A stretch of DNA of 11,477 nucleotides from assembly GCA_002431345.1 (NCBI GenBank), contig DJEN01000041.1, forward strand, positions 1 through 11,477, in the 5' to 3' direction. The position numbers and the translations under genes were made by a program. Numbering within the stretch: position 1 is the first letter of the stretch; each line of letters begins with the position of its first letter. This DNA comes from Megasphaera sp. UBA5897. GTDB taxonomy: Bacteria; Bacillota; Negativicutes; Veillonellales; Megasphaeraceae. Positions 5,998 to 11,477 of this stretch are shown in pieces. A model generated the notes under the pieces. The model ran no database searches and was not told the DNA's origin. It worked only from the letters and a program-made list of their open reading frames with translations.

Positions 5998-6026
5998 TTG
6001 ACAGTATATTTCTTTTTGACTATAAT
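5998..6026 (+). promoter_or_regulatory. consensus sigma-A promoter for rpmH
   Basis: TTGACA (5998-6003) and TATAAT (6021-6026) are both perfect and separated by exactly 17 bp. Transcription would begin near 6033, giving a leader of about 50 nt before rpmH. No other strong plus-strand promoter was noticed before mnmE, so this probably drives the rpmH-rnpA-yidD-yidC-khpB string. Confidence 0.9.
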
Positions 6027-6083
6027 TATGCTGTTATGGTGTAAATTCATTGACTGTCTATTGAGACAAAGGAGGTGTCTATA

Positions 6084-6218
6084 TTGAAACAGACATATCA
6101 GCCGAATACATTGTGGAGAAAAAGAACACATGGCTTCCGTGAAAGAATGAAAACAAAAGGCGGCCGCATGGTTTTGAAAAAACGTCGTATGAAAGGCAGA
6201 AAGAAACTCTCCGCTTAA
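6084..6218 (+). CDS. rpmH: 50S ribosomal protein L34
   Basis: This 44-residue, very basic protein is a structural component of the large ribosomal subunit. Its sequence has the L34 core THGFRERMKTKGGRMVLKKRRMKGRKKLSA, nearly the whole family consensus. The start is TTG at 6084-6086: no in-frame ATG precedes the conserved KQTYQPNT N-terminus, and a very strong AAAGGAGGTG ribosome-binding site (6068-6077) is placed 6 bp upstream. It lies next to oriC and diverges from dnaA, as in most bacteria. It is the first gene behind the consensus promoter at 5998-6026, and is followed by a hairpin that may reduce read-through into rnpA. Confidence 0.97.
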   Translation: MKQTYQPNTLWRKRTHGFRERMKTKGGRMVLKKRRMKGRKKLSA

Positions 6219-6232
6219 TCATTACAAGATGA

Positions 6233-6267
6233 ACAGAAAAGTTCCGTTATGGAATTTTTCTGTTTTT
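6233..6267 (+). terminator. intrinsic terminator or attenuator between rpmH and rnpA
   Basis: ACAGAAAAGTTCC (6233-6245) pairs with GGAATTTTTCTGT (6251-6263) around a 5-nt loop, 13 pairs including one G-U. The 3' arm runs into five T (6263-6267). It begins 14 bp after the rpmH stop and ends 23 bp before the rnpA start. Partial termination here would give far more L34 than RnpA message; rnpA has no visible promoter of its own between the hairpin and its start. Confidence 0.7.
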
Positions 6268-6290
6268 CTGGCATTTTTAGGACAAAATGA

Positions 6291-6644
6291 ATGTATGAAC
6301 TAAAGAAAGAAAAACGACTGACTAAGAATCGGGAATATCAGTATGTATATCGGCGCGGCCGATCGTATGTAAACAGGTTGGCTGTTTTATATGTACTGCC
6401 CCGTTCACCTAAACAGCCTGCCCGAGTTGGTTTTGTAACGGGCAAAAAAATTGGCTGCGCTGTCGAACGCAATCGCTGCCGCCGGCTGATGAAGGAAGTA
6501 TACCGCCTTCATCAATTTGAACTGATGGACGGCGTTGATTTAGTCCTGATTGGGCGCAGCAAGTTAAAATATGCTGGATACGAACAAGCTGAACGCAGCA
6601 TTATGCAGCTGTTCCGGCATGCTAAGGTATTACAAAAGAAGTGA
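6291..6644 (+). CDS. rnpA: Ribonuclease P protein component
   Basis: RnpA is the protein cofactor of RNase P, which removes 5' leaders from pre-tRNA together with the RnpB RNA (not in this window). The 117-residue product has the family layout: the N-terminal KKEKRLTKNREYQYVYRRGRS, a central strand RVGFVTGKKIGCAVERNRCRRLMKEVYR carrying the RNR motif (60-62) of the RNA-binding helix, and GVDLVLIGRS. The length is normal. The ATG at 6291 has an AGGA 8 bp upstream; the out-of-frame ATG at 6287 stops at once. Downstream, yidD begins 6 bp after the stop. Confidence 0.97.
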   Translation: MYELKKEKRLTKNREYQYVYRRGRSYVNRLAVLYVLPRSPKQPARVGFVTGKKIGCAVERNRCRRLMKEVYRLHQFELMDGVDLVLIGRSKLKYAGYEQAERSIMQLFRHAKVLQKK

Positions 6645-6650
6645 TGATGC

Positions 6651-6860
6651 ATGAAACGATTTCTTATCATCCTTATACGGTTTTATCAAACTTGTATATC
6701 TCCGTTAAAACCGCCGTGCTGCCGGTTTTATCCTACTTGTTCTGCATATGCGCTGGAAGCGCTGCAGAAATACGGTGCTGTGAAAGGGAGTTATTTGGCA
6801 ATAAGGCGCATTTTAAAATGTCATCCCTTTCATAAAGGCGGATATGATCCTGTGCCGTAA
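6651..6860 (+). CDS. yidD: Membrane protein insertion efficiency factor YidD
   Basis: YidD is a small membrane-associated protein that aids YidC-dependent insertion. The 69-residue product carries the whole family signature: LIRFYQTCISPLKPPCCRFYPTCSAYALEAL (8-38), then the AIRRILKCHPFHKGGYDPVP terminus (50-69). Cysteines at 15, 24, 30 and 57 occupy typical family positions. The N-terminus is hydrophobic (FLIILIRF), consistent with peripheral membrane attachment. The ATG at 6651 follows an AAGTGAT sequence that resembles the 3' part of a Shine-Dalgarno and overlaps the rnpA stop. An overlapping 64-codon reading frame starting at 6641 is out of frame with this signature and is not real. Confidence 0.95.
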   Translation: MKRFLIILIRFYQTCISPLKPPCCRFYPTCSAYALEALQKYGAVKGSYLAIRRILKCHPFHKGGYDPVP

Positions 6861-6924
6861 TATTCGGCCAGATGAAATAAAGGCTGGCTGAGGTTATTTT
6901 TTTACCCGACAGGAGTTGAGAGTA

Positions 6925-7611
6925 TTGGGATTTTTTAGTGGAATAGCAGACATCCTGACGCAGATTATGACGACCTTCATGGATTACTGTTATGCATTCA
7001 CACAAAGCATCGGATATCCTAGCTATGGCTTGGCTATCATTATGCTGACGCTGATTATTAAGTTAGTATTGTCGCCGCTTACGGCTAAGCAGATTCGTTC
7101 GATGGAAGGCATGCAGACCCTGCAGCCTAAAATCAAAGCATTGCAGCAGAAATATAAAGGCAATCAGAAAAAAATGCAGGAAGAAATGGCAAAGCTTTAT
7201 AAAGAAACCGGGGTCAATCCATTATCCGGATGTTTGCCTATTCTCATTCAAATGCCGTTCCTGATTTCTATTTTCTGGGCATTGCGGGAATATCCTTACG
7301 ATCCTAATTTTGCACAATTTTTATGGATGCCGAGCTTAGGCCAGGCAGATCCGACATATATCATGCCGGTATTGTCTGCGATTTCTACATTTGGCATTCA
7401 AAAGCAGATGAGCGGTGCACAGGTAGCAGCTTCTGACGCTCAAGCTAAACAACAGAAAATTATGCAGATTATTATGCCGTTGTTCATTGGCTGGATTAGT
7501 TTAAGTTTCCCAAGCGGTCTTGTTATTTATTGGGTTATTTCAAACGTATTCCAGTGGGCACAGCAGGTTGTCATGTTTCACGGTAAAAAGAAGAGAGGAG
7601 CACAGGCATGA
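6925..7611 (+). CDS. yidC: Membrane protein insertase YidC/Oxa1 (short form)
   Basis: YidC inserts and folds inner-membrane proteins, alone or with SecYEG. The 228-residue product is the short Gram-positive-type form without the large periplasmic domain of proteobacterial YidC. Membrane segments lie at about 34-53, 101-120, 143-158, 181-194 and 197-212, with a Lys/Gln-rich cytoplasmic loop (54-95) and a basic tail (KKKRG). The charged residue of the insertion groove, usually Arg, is Lys46 (LIIKLVLSPLT). No lipobox signal peptide is visible, unlike Bacillus SpoIIIJ. The start is TTG at 6925, 9 bp after AGGAG (6911-6915); the upstream in-frame TTG at 6916 directly touches that site and is rejected. 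The stop overlaps the khpB start (ATGA). Confidence 0.93.
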   Translation: MGFFSGIADILTQIMTTFMDYCYAFTQSIGYPSYGLAIIMLTLIIKLVLSPLTAKQIRSMEGMQTLQPKIKALQQKYKGNQKKMQEEMAKLYKETGVNPLSGCLPILIQMPFLISIFWALREYPYDPNFAQFLWMPSLGQADPTYIMPVLSAISTFGIQKQMSGAQVAASDAQAKQQKIMQIIMPLFIGWISLSFPSGLVIYWVISNVFQWAQQVVMFHGKKKRGAQA

Positions 7612-8375
7612 GCAGTATTGAAGTAACCGGCAAGACGATTGAAGATGCCGTACGCTCCGGTCTGGTTCGTCTCGGGAAAATTAAAGAAGAAGTAAACATT
7701 GAAGTACTGGCAGAACCGAAAAGCGGTTTTCTTGGATTTGGAAGTAAGCCGGCTGTTGTTCGTCTTACGGAAAAATCTGATAAAAAGGCATCTGTCGTAC
7801 CTGAACAGATAGGAGAACATAAAACAGCAGCTGAAGAAGCACCTGCTGCAGCAGATGCGGCTGTATCCAGTGAAAGTGATTTGCCCAAAGCAGAAAAAAA
7901 TGCTGCGGAAGAAACCTTTACAGCAGAAGATGCAGCAGCTAAAGCAAAAGAATTCCTGATGGAAGTACTGCAGAATATGGGTATTGATGTCATGATTGAA
8001 AAGATGATTAAAGCAGATAAAATCATTCTTCATCTTCATGGTAAAAACTTGGGTATTCTTATTGGAAAACATGGTCAGACATTGGATGCTCTCCAATATT
8101 TAACGAACCTTACGACAAACCAAGGACAGGAAAACCGTCATTTTATCATGCTTGACGTGGAAAACTATCGGCATCGCCGGGAAGAAACGTTGAAGCAGCT
8201 AGCAGAACGGCTGGCTGGCCGGGTTAAGCGAAGCGGCGAAAAAGTCGTTTTGGAACCAATGAACGGCTACGAACGCAAGGTGATTCATGTAGCATTGCAG
8301 AATGAAGAACATGTTCGTACGGAAAGCGAAGGACAAGATCCGTACCGCCATGTCGTCATTTATTATCAGGAATAA
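7608..8375 (+). CDS. khpB: RNA-binding protein KhpB (Jag/EloR), Jag-N + KH + R3H
   Basis: KhpB (Jag, EloR) is an RNA-binding protein that pairs with KhpA and influences cell elongation and division in Firmicutes. The 255-residue product has a Jag-N domain (about 1-54, with VTGKTIEDAV and KSGFLGFGSKPAVV) and an Ala/Glu-rich, low-complexity linker (about 55-110). A KH domain follows (about 111-185) with the GKHGQTLDAL loop (153-162). The C-terminal R3H domain has R223-x3-H227 in ERKVIHVAL and ends TESEGQDPYRHVVIYYQE. All motifs are intact. The ATG at 7608 overlaps the yidC stop and has AGAGGAG 7 bp upstream. It is followed by a strong terminator-like hairpin. The linker differs greatly between species, so its length is not informative. 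Confidence 0.95.
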   Translation: MSSIEVTGKTIEDAVRSGLVRLGKIKEEVNIEVLAEPKSGFLGFGSKPAVVRLTEKSDKKASVVPEQIGEHKTAAEEAPAAADAAVSSESDLPKAEKNAAEETFTAEDAAAKAKEFLMEVLQNMGIDVMIEKMIKADKIILHLHGKNLGILIGKHGQTLDALQYLTNLTTNQGQENRHFIMLDVENYRHRREETLKQLAERLAGRVKRSGEKVVLEPMNGYERKVIHVALQNEEHVRTESEGQDPYRHVVIYYQE

Positions 8376-8433
8376 ATAAAAAGATAAACGCAGTGATTAG
8401 TCATAAAGAGCGGATTATTCACTGGTGACAACG

Positions 8434-8465
8434 AAAAAAAACCGGTGCGCTGCACCGGTTTTTTT
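8434..8465 (+). terminator. strong intrinsic terminator hairpin directly before the mnmE ribosome-binding site
   Basis: ACCGGTGC (8441-8448) and GCACCGGT (8452-8459) form a perfect GC-rich stem with a 3-nt loop. It is extended by A-tract/T-tract pairing (8435-8440 with 8460-8465). The seven T (8459-8465) make it a terminator for khpB, and the mirrored A-run on the other side makes it potentially bidirectional. The mnmE Shine-Dalgarno begins 2 bp after the last T. Confidence 0.85.
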
Positions 8466-8481
8466 GAAAGGAGAATGGAAG

Positions 8482-9861
8482 GTGTACGATACAACAGATA
8501 CGATTGCAGCGATTGCCACACCGCTGGGTGAAAGCGGCATTGGTATCATTCGCATTAGCGGTACGCAGGCTTATGCCGTGGGAGATGCCATTTTTCGCAG
8601 TACCTCTTCTACCCCATTGGCTGCAAGACGGGACCGTTCGATTCAATATGGCACGATTGTCGATGAACAAAATAAACCGGTAGATGAAGTTATTTTACTC
8701 ATTATGAAAGGACCCCATTCCTATACGGCAGAAGATGTGTTGGAAATTCAATGCCATGGCGGCCGGCAGTCATTAGAGGAAATTATGGGACTTGTCCTTC
8801 GGCACGGCTCCCGGCTTGCCAATCCCGGTGAATTTACGCAGCGTGCCTTTGTCAATGGCCGTATCGATTTGGCTCAGGCAGAAGCTGTCATGGACGTGAT
8901 TCAGGCTAAGAGTGCCCAGGGTCTTACGAGCGCCGTCAGCCAGCTGGAAGGACGTTTGTCTCACGTCGTTTCCCAAATGCGGCATCATTTGACTGATTTT
9001 ATTACGCGGTTGGAAGTGACTGTGGATTATCCGGAAGAAGATTTGGAAGAAATCGAAGTGCCGGATATTGCCGGAGCGATAAAAGAAATGGAACAACGCC
9101 TTGATGATATGCTGGCTGCGTCTAAAAGCGGCCGCATGATACGGGACGGTGTCATGACGGCGATTACCGGTACGCCGAATGCCGGAAAATCCAGTTTGCT
9201 CAACAGACTGCTGCAGGAAGAACGAGCCATTGTCACTGATGTGCCGGGAACGACACGGGATGTTATCGAAGAATGGATTACGCTGAAAGGCGTCCCTATC
9301 TGCCTTGTCGATACGGCAGGCATTCGCAGCACGCAGGATACAGTGGAACAAATCGGTGTGCGGCGTGCTAAAGAATACATGGATAAAGCAGACATTATTT
9401 TGATTGTGATTGACCAGTCCCGTCTCCTCACCCAGGAAGATACGCAAATTTTACAGGATGCGCAGGGAAAACATGCCATTGTTGTCTTGAACAAAGAAGA
9501 CCTGCAGCCGGCATTTGCGGCTGAATCTTTGAAAGAGTACGGCTTCCCCATTCTTTCCCTTTCTGCAGATACGGGAGCAGGAATGGATGCGTTGAAAGAT
9601 GAGCTGTTGTCTTTAGCCCTGCAGGAAGGAACTGCAGCTGAACAAAGTACGCTGCTTACCAATACCCGTCATATTGAATTGGTACGGCAGAGCCGTGCAG
9701 CCCTGCAGCGGGCGCTGGAAACGATTGAAAACGGCATGCCTGTGGACTGTGCGATTGTAGATATTCGGGAAGCGTGGGATTTGTTAGGCTCCATTACCGG
9801 TGATACCGTGCATGATGATATAGTAGAAGAAATATTTAGCAGATTTTGTTTAGGAAAATAG
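8482..9861 (+). CDS. mnmE: tRNA modification GTPase MnmE (TrmE)
   Basis: MnmE acts with MnmG to place a 5-(carboxy)aminomethyl group on wobble uridine 34 of certain tRNAs, using GTP, a methylene-THF-type cofactor and FAD. The 459-residue product has an N-terminal tetrahydrofolate-binding domain (about 1-120, with DTIAAIATPLGESGIGIIRISG and the conserved NPGEFTQRAF at 114-123). A helical domain follows, containing an inserted G domain with G1 GTPNAGKS (230-237), GTTRD (256-260), DTAG (277-280) and NKED (337-340). The C-terminus FCLGK carries the catalytic Cys456. The length is normal. The start is GTG at 8482 because AAAGGAG (8467-8473) is 8 bp upstream and the family N-terminus begins here. 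mnmG follows after 12 bp. No promoter is visible between the hairpin and this gene. Confidence 0.97.
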   Translation: MYDTTDTIAAIATPLGESGIGIIRISGTQAYAVGDAIFRSTSSTPLAARRDRSIQYGTIVDEQNKPVDEVILLIMKGPHSYTAEDVLEIQCHGGRQSLEEIMGLVLRHGSRLANPGEFTQRAFVNGRIDLAQAEAVMDVIQAKSAQGLTSAVSQLEGRLSHVVSQMRHHLTDFITRLEVTVDYPEEDLEEIEVPDIAGAIKEMEQRLDDMLAASKSGRMIRDGVMTAITGTPNAGKSSLLNRLLQEERAIVTDVPGTTRDVIEEWITLKGVPICLVDTAGIRSTQDTVEQIGVRRAKEYMDKADIILIVIDQSRLLTQEDTQILQDAQGKHAIVVLNKEDLQPAFAAESLKEYGFPILSLSADTGAGMDALKDELLSLALQEGTAAEQSTLLTNTRHIELVRQSRAALQRALETIENGMPVDCAIVDIREAWDLLGSITGDTVHDDIVEEIFSRFCLGK

Positions 9862-9873
9862 AGAGGTAGCAAG

Positions 9874-11477
9874 ATGTTTGTAGTCGATACATATGATGTC
9901 ATTGTCATTGGCGCCGGCCATGCCGGCTGTGAAGCTGCTTTGGCAAGTGCCCGTTTGGGAGCACGTACGTTGATGGCAACACTCAATTTGGACAATATTG
10001 CCTTAATGCCGTGCAATCCAGCTGTAGGCGGTCCCGGAAAAAGTCACTTAGTACGGGAAATTGATGCTTTGGGCGGCGAAATGGGCATTAATACAGATAA
10101 AACATGTTTGCAGATGCGCATGCTCAATACCGGCAAGGGTCCGGCAGTATACTCGCTGCGTGCCCAGTCTGATAAAAAGTTATATCAGCTTACCATGACC
10201 AAAACCTTGGAAAATCAAGAAAATTTGGATGTAAAACAGCTGATGATTACCGATTTATTGGTAGAAGACGGTAAAGTGACAGGCGTTCGCACCGAGTTGG
10301 GCGAAGTATACCGCGCCAGCTGTGTTGTCTTGGCGACAGGCACCTATTTAAAGGGCAAAATTATTATTGGTGAATGTGCCTATTCCGGCGGCCCCATTGG
10401 CCAGCGTTCTGCTGAAGACCTGTCCGGCTCGCTGATACAGGCAGGACTCAAATTGATGCGGTTTAAAACAGGGACGCCTGCCCGCGTAGACCGCCGTACA
10501 CTGCGGACTCAGGAAATGAAAGTACAAGAAGGCGATACGGACGGCCATGCCTTTTCATTTCTATCTGAACGGAAAAACCGCAATAAAGAATGCTGCTGGC
10601 TTACCTTTACCAACGAAGAAACGCATCGCATTATTCGGGACAATTTGGACAGAGCGCCGATGTGCAACGGCATGATTCAGGGGATTGGGCCGCGGTACTG
10701 CCCGTCTATTGAATCGAAAATCGTCCGCTTTGCTGATAAAAAAAGACACCAACTTTTCATTGAACCAGAAGGTGAAATGACGGAAGAAATGTATGTCCAG
10801 GGCATGAGTACGAGCCTGCCTATTGATGTGCAGTATGAATTTTTGCGAACAATTCCCGGACTGGAAGACGTAAAAATCATGCGCCCGGGCTATGCGATTG
10901 AATACGACTGCCTGGATCCGACACAGCTCATGCCTTCACTGGAAACAAAGAAAATCAGCGGCCTTTTCTCTGCCGGTCAGGCCAACGGCACGAGCGGTTA
11001 CGAAGAAGCTGCTGCTCAGGGCTTGATAGCCGGCATCAATGCGGCCCGCAAGGTACAAGGAAAAGAAGCCTTTATCCTTACCCGTTCCGAAGCTTATATT
11101 GGTGTGTTAATCGATGATTTGGTCACTAAAGGAACCAATGAACCGTACCGCATGATGACAAGCCGTTCTGAATACCGGCTTATTCTGCGGCAGGACAATG
11201 CAGATTTGCGTCTTACGCAAAAAGGCTATAATTTGGGATTAGTCACACAAGAACGATATGACCTCTTTGTACAGAAAAAACAAGCCATTGAGGCAGGCTT
11301 GAAGGCACTTAAACAGCTTTCTGTCACGCCGACAAAAGCCAATCAGGAAAAACTGCAGTCCATTGGCACGGCACCTATTCATACAGGCCTTACAGCATAT
11401 GATTTGCTGCGCCGCAACGAAGTGACGTATGACAAACTGCGGACTATTTTCCCGCTGGAACCGCTGGCAGCAGATGT
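9874..11477 (+). CDS. mnmG: tRNA uridine-5-carboxymethylaminomethyl modification enzyme MnmG (GidA), 3' end outside window
   Basis: MnmG is the FAD-dependent partner of MnmE in the wobble-uridine modification of tRNA. About 534 codons are present, out of roughly 620-640 in the family; the C-terminal MnmE/tRNA-contacting part lies beyond the right edge. The N-terminal Rossmann motif YDVIVIGAGHAGCEAALASARLG (7-29) binds FAD. CNPAVGGPGKSHLVREIDALGG (47-68) contains the conserved Cys47, and the second signature region reads KTGTPARVDRRT. The redox/FAD segment GLFSAGQANGTSGYEEAAAQG and the downstream SRSEYRLILRQDNADLRL are also present. The ATG at 9874 follows GAGAGGTAGC (Shine-Dalgarno AGAGG, 8 bp spacing), 12 bp after mnmE, so the two are co-transcribed in the stoichiometric pair they form as enzyme. 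All motifs are intact and no frameshift is seen. Confidence 0.98.
   Translation, partial: MFVVDTYDVIVIGAGHAGCEAALASARLGARTLMATLNLDNIALMPCNPAVGGPGKSHLVREIDALGGEMGINTDKTCLQMRMLNTGKGPAVYSLRAQSDKKLYQLTMTKTLENQENLDVKQLMITDLLVEDGKVTGVRTELGEVYRASCVVLATGTYLKGKIIIGECAYSGGPIGQRSAEDLSGSLIQAGLKLMRFKTGTPARVDRRTLRTQEMKVQEGDTDGHAFSFLSERKNRNKECCWLTFTNEETHRIIRDNLDRAPMCNGMIQGIGPRYCPSIESKIVRFADKKRHQLFIEPEGEMTEEMYVQGMSTSLPIDVQYEFLRTIPGLEDVKIMRPGYAIEYDCLDPTQLMPSLETKKISGLFSAGQANGTSGYEEAAAQGLIAGINAARKVQGKEAFILTRSEAYIGVLIDDLVTKGTNEPYRMMTSRSEYRLILRQDNADLRLTQKGYNLGLVTQERYDLFVQKKQAIEAGLKALKQLSVTPTKANQEKLQSIGTAPIHTGLTAYDLLRRNEVTYDKLRTIFPLEPLAAD

Noticed and set aside
6111..6120. TGTGGAGAA in rpmH as an extra DnaA box
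   Set aside because: Single mismatch at a conserved position within a strongly constrained coding sequence, outside the clusters; probably chance.
5877..6131. 84-codon open frame on the minus strand across the oriC-rpmH region
   Set aside because: It is antisense to rpmH and its promoter, has hydrophobic low-complexity content typical of AT-rich DNA, and lacks a ribosome-binding site.
6916..6924. Upstream TTG as the yidC start
   Set aside because: It touches the AGGAG site directly; the TTG at 6925 gives a normal 9-bp spacing.
7571..8096. Two long minus-strand open frames opposite khpB
   Set aside because: Both are shadows of the Ala/Glu-rich khpB linker; translations are Ser/Ala- or Phe/Cys-rich with no domain.
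8425..8481. In-frame upstream GTG that would add 19 residues to MnmE
   Set aside because: The extension is encoded by the terminator hairpin and A-tract, has no ribosome-binding site, and the conserved MnmE N-terminus begins after the GTG at 8482.
8773..9662. Two minus-strand open frames of over 200 codons opposite mnmE
   Set aside because: mnmE is intact with all motifs on the plus strand; the antisense products resemble no family and have no start signals.
1..11477. Mobile elements, CRISPR array, rRNA or tRNA genes, foreign island
   Set aside because: No repeat-spacer pattern, transposase-like frame, terminal inverted repeats or RNA gene signature was seen; gene order is the conserved origin block throughout.

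Overview
This window is the chromosomal replication-origin neighbourhood of a Firmicutes-type bacterium. The gene order gyrB-remB-DUF721-recF-yaaA-dnaN-dnaA | rpmH-rnpA-yidD-yidC-khpB-mnmE-mnmG is the classic oriC block known from Bacillus and its relatives. A DUF721 (DciA-like) zinc-ribbon gene between recF and remB, mid-range base composition (judged by eye) and the protein sequences suggest a member of the Negativicutes, possibly Veillonellales such as a Megasphaera relative. That assignment is inference, because no 16S or database comparison was possible.

Left arm (1-5684, all minus strand): dnaA, dnaN, yaaA, recF, a DUF721 protein, remB and the 5' end of gyrB. The genes from dnaN to remB are very tightly packed: dnaN abuts yaaA, yaaA is 2 bp from recF, recF overlaps the DUF721 gene by 68 bp, and that gene overlaps remB by 35 bp. 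Right arm (6084-11477, all plus strand): rpmH, rnpA, yidD, yidC, khpB (jag), mnmE and a 3'-truncated mnmG. These cover ribosome assembly, RNase P, membrane-protein insertion, RNA binding and tRNA wobble-uridine modification. The two arms diverge, so transcription runs with the replication forks.

The origin is bipartite, with DnaA-box clusters on both sides of dnaA. The dnaN-dnaA gap (3931-4154) and the dnaA 3' end hold six perfect TTATNCACA boxes. It also contains a run of TAG trinucleotides matching the DnaA-trio element, followed by an AT-rich unwinding region next to dnaN, in the same order and polarity as in B. subtilis. The dnaA-rpmH gap (5685-6083) holds three perfect and about six near-perfect boxes, a perfect inverted box pair, a terminator-like hairpin facing dnaA, an unexplained TATGCA inverted repeat, and a consensus sigma-A promoter (TTGACA-17-TATAAT) for rpmH.

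All recognised genes are housekeeping genes. I see no mobile element, CRISPR array, rRNA, tRNA or foreign island. The points of interest are the origin architecture, two terminator-like hairpins inside the rpmH-to-mnmE gene string (one touching the mnmE ribosome-binding site), and the long DUF721/zinc-ribbon protein as a candidate helicase-loading factor.
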